A stretch of DNA of 13,714 bases, taken from NCBI GenBank assembly GCA_018969565.1, contig JAGWYC010000027.1:1-13714 (forward strand). The letters are read 5' to 3'. This stretch comes from Bacteroidota bacterium (lineage in GTDB: Bacteria; Bacteroidota; Bacteroidia; NS11-12g; UBA955). Shown here piece by piece: positions 8,178 to 13,714 of the stretch. Under the pieces are notes generated by a model that did not search any database, was not told the DNA's origin, and was given only the letters and a program-made list of their open reading frames with translations. Both the position numbers and the translations under genes were made by a program. Position 1 is the stretch's first letter. Every line of letters starts with the position of its first letter.

Positions 8178-8612
8178 ATGAACTGGGGTAAAGGGATCAT
8201 CATCGCCATGTTGCTTTTTATGGGCTTTATCGCCTTTCTGATTTCCATGATGTTGCAGAATGGCGACGGGCTGGAAGAACAGGCTTATTACGAAAAGGGC
8301 AATCGCTACGATGAAAAGCTGGATAAGCTGAATAATGCCGCCGTTCCGGGGAAAGGCGTGCAAATCTCCTGGGACGCAGGCCGCAATATGGTACGACTTG
8401 TTTTTTCTGAAGAAAACAAACCCGACTCCGGTCGTTTGAATGTGCTCAGGCCGAGCAACGTAAAAAATGACTTCATGTTAAAATTGATTCCTTCCTTAGA
8501 TACACAATTCGTTTCCTGGGAAGGGAAGCAACGCGGTCTTTGGAAGTTCCAGTGCGACTGGACCCGAAAGGGCAAGGCCTACCTTCACGAGCAGGAGTTA
8601 CTGGTGCCATGA
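8178..8612 (+). CDS. ccoH: Cbb3 oxidase assembly protein CcoH/FixH
   Basis: This 144-residue protein has one N-terminal membrane anchor (about residues 6-26) followed by a periplasmic domain. It has the family's conserved segment after the helix (LEEQAYYEKGNRYDEKL, about 31-47). The remainder is beta-rich with Trp and Arg residues (WDAGRN, WKFQCDW). CcoH interacts with the oxidase subunits and is required for stable assembly. Position directly after ccoG is standard. The stop overlaps the next gene by ATGA, so the SafE-type gene appears translationally coupled to it. FixH proteins diverge strongly in sequence, so length, topology and context carry much of the assignment. Confidence 0.88.
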   Translation: MNWGKGIIIAMLLFMGFIAFLISMMLQNGDGLEEQAYYEKGNRYDEKLDKLNNAAVPGKGVQISWDAGRNMVRLVFSEENKPDSGRLNVLRPSNVKNDFMLKLIPSLDTQFVSWEGKQRGLWKFQCDWTRKGKAYLHEQELLVP

Positions 8613-9307
8613 ACAGTTTTTATCTGGCCGCCCTGGCCACAGGATTGGCAGGGAGTATTCACTGCCTCGGCATGTGCGGGCCATTGATGGCCGGCATAGG
8701 TATCAGGCATACACAATGGGCCGGACTATTTCGGCAAATGCTGCTGCATCACGGTGGCAGAATTACCGGATACATGCTCATTGGAACCCTGATGGGAGCC
8801 GCCGGTCAACTGGCATCTCTGGTACTGATTCAGCGCTGGTTGATGCTCTTTGCCGGAATTGTCATCCTGTTGACTCTTGTGTTTTCAGTTAAAACCGTTT
8901 CAGGAACGGCGTTTGCCGGTTTGATGAACCATTTGGGGCGTTTCACCGGAATCCGCCCGGGTAGTTATGCCGGCATGTGGCTGTTGGGATTCATCAACGG
9001 CCTGTTGCCTTGCGGACTTGTTTATGCAGCAGCAGCGGGAGCATTGGCCACGGCCTCATGGTGGCAGGGCCTATTGTTTATGGCTTTGTTTGGATTGGCC
9101 AATGCACCTGTATTGATGTTGGCCGCATCCTGGCATAAGCTGGCACCCGGGAAACTTCAGTTGCGCAGCCGCTATTGGAAAACCATACCGCTGATGATTA
9201 TAGGGTTGTTTTTTGTTCTGAAAGGGGCCGGCCTCGGCATACCCGGCATCAGCCCTGCGTTCAATGCAGAACAGCATAAGCCCTCTTGTTGCCGCCACGG
9301 GCATTGA
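8609..9307 (+). CDS. SafE / DsbD_2-type membrane protein at end of cbb3 operon
   Basis: This 232-residue integral membrane protein has about six helices. It carries the signature H18-C19-L-G-M-C23-G-P in helix 1 and a related N-G-L-L-P-C-G-L motif around residue 135, as in the 'sulfite exporter TauE/SafE' and DsbD_2 (cytochrome c biogenesis transmembrane) families. Related genes occur beside cbb3 or heavy-metal ATPase genes in many bacteria, which suggests copper or thiol-redox handling rather than sulfite export; that is an inference. The C-terminal tail HKPSCCRHGH is rich in Cys and His and looks like a metal-binding tail. I chose ATG 8609 (ATGA overlap with ccoH), which gives a membrane-targeted N-terminus; an in-frame ATG at 8540 would add a charged extension inside ccoH. 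The TGA stop lies within the first Fnr-like box of the uspA upstream region. Confidence 0.85.
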   Translation: MNSFYLAALATGLAGSIHCLGMCGPLMAGIGIRHTQWAGLFRQMLLHHGGRITGYMLIGTLMGAAGQLASLVLIQRWLMLFAGIVILLTLVFSVKTVSGTAFAGLMNHLGRFTGIRPGSYAGMWLLGFINGLLPCGLVYAAAAGALATASWWQGLLFMALFGLANAPVLMLAASWHKLAPGKLQLRSRYWKTIPLMIIGLFFVLKGAGLGIPGISPAFNAEQHKPSCCRHGH

Positions 9308-9317
9308 CAACACTCAA
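9304..9317 (+). promoter_or_regulatory. Distal Crp/Fnr-type box upstream of the stress-protein gene
   Basis: TTGAC-AACA-CTCAA has the complete TTGA-N6-TCAA core. It overlaps the stop codon of the SafE-type gene. Its centre (9310.5) is exactly 22 bp, about two helical turns, upstream of the centre of a second box, so dimers bound at both would lie on the same face of the DNA. Function is inferred from the match and the arrangement. Confidence 0.6.
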
Positions 9318-9325
9318 CAGAAACA

Positions 9326-9339
9326 TTGATTTTGCTCAC
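9326..9339 (+). promoter_or_regulatory. Proximal Fnr-like box upstream of the stress-protein gene
   Basis: TTGAT-TTTG-CTCAC matches the TTGA-N6-TCAA core in 7 of 8 positions. Its centre (9332.5) is 35 bp upstream of the centre of the TTTG at 9366-9369, the same distance as between box and TTTG in front of ccoI. The TTTG is preceded by TAA at one base less than the ideal TAnnTTTG spacing, so the -7 element is weaker than ideal. Confidence 0.5.
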
Positions 9340-9341
9340 CG

Positions 9342-9356
9342 GCCTGTTGAACAGGC
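9342..9356. repeat. 15-bp perfect inverted repeat between Fnr-like box and uspA
   Basis: GCCTGTT and AACAGGC are exact reverse complements around a central G. There is no following T-run, and an RNA hairpin here would need some arm bases for its loop. It may be an additional operator between the activator site and the -7 region, or a weak hairpin at the end of the cbb3 operon. Confidence 0.6.
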
Positions 9357-9376
9357 TGTAGGTAATTTGCAGCACG

Positions 9377-10192
9377 ATGTTTCAGCAAGTTATAGTTCCT
9401 GTAGATTTTTCTTCTGTATCCGTTAACGCTGTTCACTATGCCGCGCGTATGCTTGCCGCCCATGGTGGGAAACTCAGGCTCATGCACGCCGTGAATACGG
9501 CCATTCCGGATCCTTATGTGCCGGCCTATTATACAATGGACGCTGCTAAAGAACAGTCAGCCTCCAGCAGTGCCGAACTGGAAACCCTGGCAAGAAGCAT
9601 TCGTGCTGATTACGGAATTCAGGTTGAAGCGGAAGTGATTATTGGCGATTTATCCGGCAGCCTCAGCGACCAGATTCAAAAACACCGTGCCGAATTGGTG
9701 GTGATGGGTACGCATGGCGCCGAAAACTGGCTGGATCGCATGGCAGGTACCAACACCGAAGCCATGGTGAATCATCTGGATTGCCCCTTGCTGGTTATAC
9801 CTGATGGGGTGGTATGGAAACCCTGGAAAAACATCACCTGTGCCACCGATTACAGTGGTGCCGAGGAGAGTATTGCCGAGTCTCTGATGGCTTACACCAT
9901 GACCGAACAACCGCAAATGCTCTTCATACACGTAAGTCGTCCCGGAGAAAAAGTTTCCGCATTCAATAAAGAACTGTTGCAGCAATACATCAACCGCAAC
10001 CTCAACCTGGAATTGCAGGAATGTGGCGGAGATTCAATTACCGCTACCGTGCTGGAAACAGCAAATACCCGCAAGTCTGATTTGCTGGTGGTACAGGCCA
10101 TGCACCGCGACTGGCCGGACCGTTTTCTGCACCGCAGTGTGGTAAAACAACTGGCGGCGCATCCCACTTTGCCATTGTTGATTATTCACTAA
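9377..10192 (+). CDS. Universal stress protein, tandem UspA domains
   Basis: This 271-residue cytoplasmic protein contains two Usp domains. Domain 1 (about residues 1-140) starts with the typical strand FQQVIVPVDFS. It carries the ATP-binding pattern G111-x2-G114-x9-G124-T125, followed by CPLLVIP, so nucleotide binding is expected. Domain 2 (about 150-271) starts with the strand KNITCATDYS and ends with the typical LPLLIIH, but its glycine pattern is degenerate (AMHRDWPDRFLHRSVV), which suggests a non-binding or dimerisation role. Usp proteins help cells survive stress, oxygen limitation and energy limitation, and several bacterial usp genes are under Fnr/Anr control. The two Fnr-like boxes upstream fit that pattern. 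It follows the cbb3 operon by 69 bp and is 17 bp before the next gene, with which it is probably co-transcribed. The specific target is unknown. Confidence 0.92.
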   Translation: MFQQVIVPVDFSSVSVNAVHYAARMLAAHGGKLRLMHAVNTAIPDPYVPAYYTMDAAKEQSASSSAELETLARSIRADYGIQVEAEVIIGDLSGSLSDQIQKHRAELVVMGTHGAENWLDRMAGTNTEAMVNHLDCPLLVIPDGVVWKPWKNITCATDYSGAEESIAESLMAYTMTEQPQMLFIHVSRPGEKVSAFNKELLQQYINRNLNLELQECGGDSITATVLETANTRKSDLLVVQAMHRDWPDRFLHRSVVKQLAAHPTLPLLIIH

Positions 10193-10209
10193 ACCAAATT
10201 TATTTCATC

Positions 10210-10593
10210 ATGAACGATACCAAATACATCCACGAACTCCATGCCGAGCATAAGACCTGGCTGGAAGAACTCAACTTCGCTTCCGACGAAATCCGCAGCT
10301 TTGAAAACCGTCTGGCTGAACTGCTCCGCGCCAACAGCAAAGTAGAAATCACCTCTAAGGCAGAGCATTTCCAGAATCAATTCATCAGACATAATGAAGT
10401 GATTGACGAACTCAGTCATGACATCCGCGAAGATGAGCAGCGCATCAGTGAAGAAGCGAAAGCAAATAATGTTGCCACCGACCACCGCCGCACCCAGGAC
10501 CATCCCGGACTGCGCGACCGCATGGAAACCTTCCGAGGTATTTTCAACGAGTTGAAACAGGAATTTACCGCTTATTTGTCCGAAGCGCTCTAA
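10210..10593 (+). CDS. Small helical hypothetical protein downstream of uspA
   Basis: I do not recognise a family for this 127-residue protein. It is charged, Glu- and Asp-rich and predicted almost entirely helical, with heptad-like spacing of hydrophobics through residues 10-75 and again at 100-127, suggesting a coiled coil or helical bundle. A polar, His-containing loop lies in between (about 85-98, ATDHRRTQDHPGLR). Histidines near the N-terminus (H9, H13) and in the middle recall helical-bundle metal proteins such as hemerythrins, but no established ligand pattern is visible and I do not claim one. There is no signal peptide or membrane helix. It lies 17 bp after uspA and is followed by a terminator, so it is probably the last gene of a two-gene stress unit. 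The ATG at 10210 gives a sensible N-terminus. Confidence 0.8.
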   Translation: MNDTKYIHELHAEHKTWLEELNFASDEIRSFENRLAELLRANSKVEITSKAEHFQNQFIRHNEVIDELSHDIREDEQRISEEAKANNVATDHRRTQDHPGLRDRMETFRGIFNELKQEFTAYLSEAL

Positions 10594-10619
10594 TCAGCAC
10601 AACCGGTTAATACACCATG

Positions 10620-10643
10620 AAAACCCGGCTTTTGTCGGGTTTT
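10620..10643 (+). terminator. Hairpin terminator after the uspA unit
   Basis: AAAACCCG (10620-10627) and CGGGTTTT (10636-10643) form an 8-bp stem with an 8-base loop. The stem's own A-tract and T-tract give the usual terminator form on the + strand. The symmetry means it could also stop transcription on the other strand, but no minus-strand gene is seen nearby. It lies 26 bp after the stop of the helical protein. The rest of 10594-10841 shows no credible gene. Confidence 0.85.
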
Positions 10644-10790
10644 CTGTTGTTAGACGGAGGTACTTTGCCGGGAAGCACACAAACTTGTTCCGGCCAAACT
10701 TTGTTTGCCTTGAGGGCAGGGAATTTTCAGTAATTGCCCTTTTTGCCGGTTTCTTCCTGTGGATGATGTGTTTATATCAGCAAAAGAGGC

Positions 10791-10798
10791 TATATTTG
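10791..10798 (+). promoter_or_regulatory. Putative -7 promoter element for rpsP
   Basis: TATATTTG is an exact match to the Bacteroidota -7 consensus TAnnTTTG. A clear -33 TTTG at the expected distance is not seen; the nearest candidate is the TGTGTTT around 10767-10773. Transcription would begin near 10802-10805, giving a leader of about 40 bases before the rpsP start. Confidence 0.55.
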
Positions 10799-10802
10799 CG
10801 CC

Positions 10803-10823
10803 CCCGGAAATGGAGACCCCGGG
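10803..10823 (+). other. Short GC-rich inverted repeat in the rpsP leader
   Basis: CCCGG (10803-10807) can pair with CCGGG (10819-10823) across an 11-base loop, immediately after the predicted transcription start. It may be a small 5' stabilising or autoregulatory hairpin for the ribosomal protein mRNA. Five base pairs are little evidence. Confidence 0.25.
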
Positions 10824-10841
10824 ACTTTAAAGACCAAAAAA

Positions 10842-11408
10842 ATGGCAGTAAAGATCAGATTACAAAGACACGGCAGGAAGAAGCGCGCCTTCTTCCACAT
10901 TGTGGTGGCGGATTCACGTGCTCCGAGAGACGGCCGGTTCATTTCAAAATTGGGAACTTACAATCCTGTAACGAACCCAGCAACCATTGACCTGAACCTC
11001 AACAAAGCAGTTGAGTGGTTATTCAAGGGCGCACAGCCCACGGATACCGCCCGTGCTATTCTCTCGTACAAAGGAGTAATGTACAAGCACCACCTGCAAA
11101 CAGGCGTAAACAAAGGCGCCATCAGTCAGGAACAGGCAGACGAGAAATTCAGCAAATGGCTGGAAGAGAAAGACGCCAAGGTAGAAGCCAAGCGCAGCAA
11201 GCTGGCAAATGCTAAGGCAGATCTCAAATCCGGTTTGATGAAGCAAGAGGTTGCCAAGCGTCAGCAGATTGCAGAAAAAGTAGCAGCAAAACAAATCGTT
11301 GCCAGTGAAATGGTAAGCGAAGAAGCTGCCCCTGAAGCACCGGAAGTTGAAGAAACACCGGCCGCTGAAGAAACTGCCGCTGACAGCACAGAGGCCGCCG
11401 CAGAATAA
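10842..11408 (+). CDS. rpsP: 30S ribosomal protein bS16
   Basis: This 188-residue protein is the bS16 ribosomal protein, which helps assemble the 5' domain of 16S rRNA. The N-terminal 80 residues carry the family core: MAVKIRLQRHGRKKRAFFHI, then ADSRAPRDGRFISKLGTYNP and the AVEWLFKGAQPTDTARAIL helix. Bacterial S16 is usually 80-100 residues. Here the core continues into a Lys-rich helical stretch (about 105-150) and an Ala/Glu-rich acidic tail (about 155-188). Long S16 tails are common in Bacteroidota. The AT-rich sequence before the ATG lacks a Shine-Dalgarno motif, as expected for the phylum. It starts the rpsP-rimM-trmD unit. Confidence 0.97.
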   Translation: MAVKIRLQRHGRKKRAFFHIVVADSRAPRDGRFISKLGTYNPVTNPATIDLNLNKAVEWLFKGAQPTDTARAILSYKGVMYKHHLQTGVNKGAISQEQADEKFSKWLEEKDAKVEAKRSKLANAKADLKSGLMKQEVAKRQQIAEKVAAKQIVASEMVSEEAAPEAPEVEETPAAEETAADSTEAAAE

Positions 11409-11420
11409 TCCCGGCCAGCC

Positions 11421-11921
11421 ATGCACCCCGGCGTTATTCCCCGCCTGGTAAAAATAGGCAGGATTGCCCGGAAACATGGATTCGACGGAACCCTGCGTGT
11501 GCAGCTCTTGCCCGAAGCATTACCTGAAACAATCAAAGAAAAGGAATTCCTCTTCGTCGGTTTTGACGGAAAAGGAGTTCCTTTTTTTGTGGAATCCTGG
11601 GATGCCGATTCCGCCTTGTTGCGTCTGGAACAGGTGAACAGTGAACGCGCGGCTAAAGAATTGGAAGACCATGATATTCTTATCCCCGCCGGTGATGAAC
11701 TGGCGCAATCCAAAGTGACCTTGGCAGGTTGTAAGGTTTATGACGCCACACTCGGATTTATTGGCACGATTACCCGTGTGGAAGCATATCCGGGTCAAAC
11801 CATGTTGGTGGTCTGGGCAGAACATGGGGAAATATTGATACCCAAAGGTTTGGTGCGTTCCCAGAAACTCAGGGAGCAAAGGGTAGAAGTGTTACTGCCC
11901 GAAGGATTCCTCGATATTTGA
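11421..11921 (+). CDS. rimM: Ribosome maturation factor RimM
   Basis: This 166-residue protein is the 30S maturation factor that binds S19 and helps process the 16S rRNA 3' domain. The N-terminal beta-barrel domain (about residues 8-90) begins with the family signature KIGRIARKHGFDGTLRV. The C-terminal PRC-barrel (about 97-166) carries GTITRVEAYPGQTMLVV, EILIPKGLV and the closing EVLLPEGFLDI, which is the expected final strand with LPEG. Length is normal. It begins 12 bp after rpsP and ends 5 bp before trmD, the conserved gene order for this operon. Confidence 0.95.
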   Translation: MHPGVIPRLVKIGRIARKHGFDGTLRVQLLPEALPETIKEKEFLFVGFDGKGVPFFVESWDADSALLRLEQVNSERAAKELEDHDILIPAGDELAQSKVTLAGCKVYDATLGFIGTITRVEAYPGQTMLVVWAEHGEILIPKGLVRSQKLREQRVEVLLPEGFLDI

Positions 11922-11926
11922 ACTTC

Positions 11927-12619
11927 ATGCGCATTGACATTATTACCGCAGTTCCCGGTATTCTCGACGGAGTGTTGAACCATTCCATCGTGAAACGTGC
12001 GCAGGATAAAGGCCTTGCGGAAATCGTTGTACACAACCTGCATGAATTTGGTATTGGCAAATACCGGCAGATCGATGATTATCCGTTCGGCGGCGGCGCA
12101 GGTATGGTGCTCATGGCAGAACCCATTAGCCGCTGCATCGAACAATTAAAATCAGAACGCCATTACGACGAGGTAATTTACCTCACGCCCGATGGTGAAA
12201 CCTTCCGTCAGCCTATCGCGAATCGTTTGTCGCTCGCAGGAAACCTGATGCTGCTTTGTGGCCATTATAAGGGAATAGACCAACGCATTCGGGATCTGTA
12301 CATCACCAAAGAAATTTCGGTGGGAGATTACGTACTCACAGGAGGTGAACTGGCCGCTGCCATCGTAATAGATTCAGTGGTGCGCCTGCTGCCCGGCGTT
12401 TTGGGTAATGAAGAATCAGCGTTATCTGACACCTTTCAGGATCAGTTGCTCGCACCACAGGTGTACACCCGTCCGGAGCATTTTCAGGGCTTGAGTGTTC
12501 CCGAGGTACTCCTGAGCGGCGACCACGAAAAAATTGCTGCATGGCGGCTGGAACAAAGCCATGAACGAACATTGAAACTCCGTCCCGACTTGCTGTCAGG
12601 GACTTCAGAACAGCTATGA
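11927..12619 (+). CDS. trmD: tRNA (guanine-N1)-methyltransferase TrmD
   Basis: This 230-residue SPOUT methyltransferase makes m1G37 in tRNAs using S-adenosylmethionine, preventing +1 frameshifts. The N-terminus MRIDIIT is typical, so I chose ATG 11927 over an in-frame TTG at 11918 that overlaps the rimM stop. Motifs include YPFGGGAGMVL, the trefoil-knot SAM-binding segments CGHYKGID (111-118) and VGDYVLTGGE (132-141), RLLPGVLG, and D168 in LSDTF, which fits the catalytic Asp. The motif YTRPEHFQGLSVPEVLLSGDH (about 181-201) matches the C-terminal tRNA-binding region. The 3' end overlaps the next gene by ATGA. Confidence 0.97.
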   Translation: MRIDIITAVPGILDGVLNHSIVKRAQDKGLAEIVVHNLHEFGIGKYRQIDDYPFGGGAGMVLMAEPISRCIEQLKSERHYDEVIYLTPDGETFRQPIANRLSLAGNLMLLCGHYKGIDQRIRDLYITKEISVGDYVLTGGELAAAIVIDSVVRLLPGVLGNEESALSDTFQDQLLAPQVYTRPEHFQGLSVPEVLLSGDHEKIAAWRLEQSHERTLKLRPDLLSGTSEQL

Positions 12620-13392
12620 TACACTTAAAACTACAAAGGCCTCTGGTTATTTTTGACCTTGAAACAACCGGTGTAAACTTCAGCCGTGACCGCATCATTG
12701 ACATGTTTATGATTCGCGTGATGCCGGACCAAACCGAAGAACGCCGCTACTATCGCTTTAACCCCGGCGTGCCCATTCCTCCGGAATCTACCGCCATCCA
12801 TGGTATCCGCGATGAGGATGTGCGCGAAGCACCCTTCTTCAAAGACAAAGCCTCCGAGATTCATCAATGGTTTGCAGATTGTGATTTCGCCGGGTTCAAC
12901 AGCAATAGATTTGATTTCCCGATGCTGGTGGAAGAATTTCTGCGCTGCGGCATTTCCCTCGAATACGAGAAACGGAAGTTTGTAGATGCCATGCGCATCT
13001 TTCATGCTATGGAACCCCGCGACCTCAGTGCTGCCTATCGTTTTTACTGCAATAAGGAGCTGACTGATGCCCACAATGCCGCTGCCGATACGGAGGCCAC
13101 CTGGGAAATCCTCTGCGCCCAACTGAACCGCTACCCTCAACTGGAGCCCACGGTGGAACACCTTCAGAAAATCAGCGGCCAGGATGACCGGGCTGACCTT
13201 GCGGGGAGAATGGTTTACGGCGCCGACGGAGAGGTGTATTTCAACTTCGGAAAACACAAAGGCAAGAAGGTGAAACAAGTAATGCGCGATGAACCTTCTT
13301 ATTACGAATGGATGATGAACGGGGAATTCTCCCTGCAAACCAAGCAGGTACTTACCCGCATTCGGCTCAGCCTGCGCAGCGACCAGGGATGA
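12616..13392 (+). CDS. DnaQ-like DEDDh 3'-5' exonuclease with C-terminal add-on domain
   Basis: This 258-residue protein has an RNase T/DnaQ-type exonuclease domain (about residues 8-170). Its acidic metal ligands are intact: D14 and E16 in IFDLETTG, D100 in FNSNRFDFP, and H153 with D158 in DAHNAAAD, making it a DEDDh enzyme. It also has the conserved IHGIRDEDV segment. The C-terminal part (about 205-258) contains FNFGKHKGKKVKQV followed by EPSYYEWMM, a small domain seen attached to many exonucleases of this group. It could proofread for DNA polymerase III or act in repair or RNA trimming; the sequence does not decide which. It is coupled by ATGA overlaps to trmD upstream and the RluA-type gene downstream, replacing rplS in the usual operon order. 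Confidence 0.92.
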   Translation: MIHLKLQRPLVIFDLETTGVNFSRDRIIDMFMIRVMPDQTEERRYYRFNPGVPIPPESTAIHGIRDEDVREAPFFKDKASEIHQWFADCDFAGFNSNRFDFPMLVEEFLRCGISLEYEKRKFVDAMRIFHAMEPRDLSAAYRFYCNKELTDAHNAAADTEATWEILCAQLNRYPQLEPTVEHLQKISGQDDRADLAGRMVYGADGEVYFNFGKHKGKKVKQVMRDEPSYYEWMMNGEFSLQTKQVLTRIRLSLRSDQG

Positions 13393-13714
13393 ACAGGTTC
13401 CGCGACTGGATTATCAGGGAGGATGCCGATTATCTGGTTATTAACAAGCCCCCCAATGTGGCATCGCTGCACGAGCGTCAGGATAGCGGCGTGCAGAGTG
13501 TGCTGGAAGCCGCCCGAGCCTTTTATCCCAACGCACAACTTTGTCATCGGCTGGACCGGGAAACATCCGGCGCTATGGTCATTGCCCTGAATCCGGAAGC
13601 GTACAGAAACCTCGCCCTGCAATTTGAACAGCGCACCGTGACGAAAATCTATCATTGTGTGGTGGAAGGGCAATTGCCGGTCAAGGATTTTGAAGTGGAC
13701 CTGCCCATCAATAC
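13389..13714 (+). CDS. RluA-family pseudouridine synthase, 3'-truncated by window
   Basis: The first 108 residues are present; the gene runs past the right edge. The sequence MNRFRDWIIREDADYLVINKPP has the typical RluA-family opening (DxxxLVxNKPPxV). The catalytic motif HRLDRETSG lies at 53-61, with D56 as the nucleophile. EQRTVTKIYHCVVEG (about 84-98) matches the conserved K-x-Y segment after the catalytic motif. The enzyme isomerises uridine to pseudouridine in rRNA or tRNA. No S4 RNA-binding domain precedes the catalytic core, so it resembles the short RluA/RluC-type forms; the exact target cannot be told. The ATG overlaps the exonuclease stop by 4 bp, so it is probably translationally coupled and in the rpsP-trmD unit. 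Confidence 0.93.
   Translation, partial: MNRFRDWIIREDADYLVINKPPNVASLHERQDSGVQSVLEAARAFYPNAQLCHRLDRETSGAMVIALNPEAYRNLALQFEQRTVTKIYHCVVEGQLPVKDFEVDLPIN

Noticed and set aside
8540..8608. Longer N-terminus for the SafE-type protein starting at ATG 8540
   Set aside because: It would add 23 charged residues inside ccoH ahead of the first membrane helix. The ATGA overlap start at 8609 fits both the family and the operon style.
11918..11926. TTG start for trmD
   Set aside because: The ATG three codons later gives the standard MRIDIIT N-terminus and avoids a rare start codon.
12631..13338. Minus-strand open frame (235 codons) opposite the exonuclease
   Set aside because: It is antisense to a gene whose DEDDh residues are all present, and no promoter or family motif is visible for it.
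1..13714. Mobile element, CRISPR, toxin-antitoxin or phage-defence content
   Set aside because: No transposase, integrase, direct-repeat array, tRNA-associated site or defence-type gene pair is visible. All genes but two fit respiratory, stress or ribosomal roles.

Overview
The window most likely comes from a chromosome of a Bacteroidota bacterium, probably an aerobic to microaerobic heterotroph. Five things suggest this: the ccoN and ccoO genes are fused; CcoP has one haem c and several membrane helices; ribosomal protein bS16 has a long acidic tail; Shine-Dalgarno sequences are essentially absent; and TAnnTTTG-like -7 elements appear in intergenic regions. The exact genus cannot be read from the sequence. 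All genes lie on the + strand.

Region 1 (1-564) is an unrecognised ORF that may begin upstream of the window. Region 2 (566-617) is a compact regulatory segment with a near-ideal Crp/Fnr/FixK-type box (TTGAC-N4-GTCAA) and a perfect 24-bp palindrome that ends on the base before the ccoI start.

Region 3 (618-9307) is a tightly packed operon for a cbb3-type cytochrome c oxidase and its maturation: ccoI (copper P-type ATPase), ccoS, ccoNO fusion, ccoQ, ccoP, ccoG, ccoH and a SafE/DsbD_2-type membrane protein. Genes overlap by 4-8 bp or are separated by at most 15 bp. CcoNO, CcoQ and CcoP form the high-affinity oxidase. CcoI, CcoG, CcoS and CcoH supply copper and assemble the complex. The SafE-type protein is probably accessory to metal or thiol handling.

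Region 4 (9304-10643) holds a second regulatory segment with two Fnr-like boxes exactly 22 bp apart, a tandem-domain universal stress protein, a small helical protein of unknown function, and a clear hairpin terminator. Its downstream Fnr-like box lies at the same distance from a TTTG element as the box in front of ccoI. I infer that both units are controlled by one oxygen- or redox-sensing Crp/Fnr regulator encoded elsewhere.

Region 5 (10767-13714) is a housekeeping unit: rpsP, rimM, trmD, a DnaQ-like exonuclease with a C-terminal add-on domain, and the start of an RluA-family pseudouridine synthase that runs off the right edge. The usual rplS does not follow trmD. I see no tRNA, rRNA, CRISPR array, insertion sequence or prophage. 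I do not think the window encodes a wholly new system; its most interesting content is the shared regulatory architecture and the Bacteroidota-specific oxidase subunit forms.
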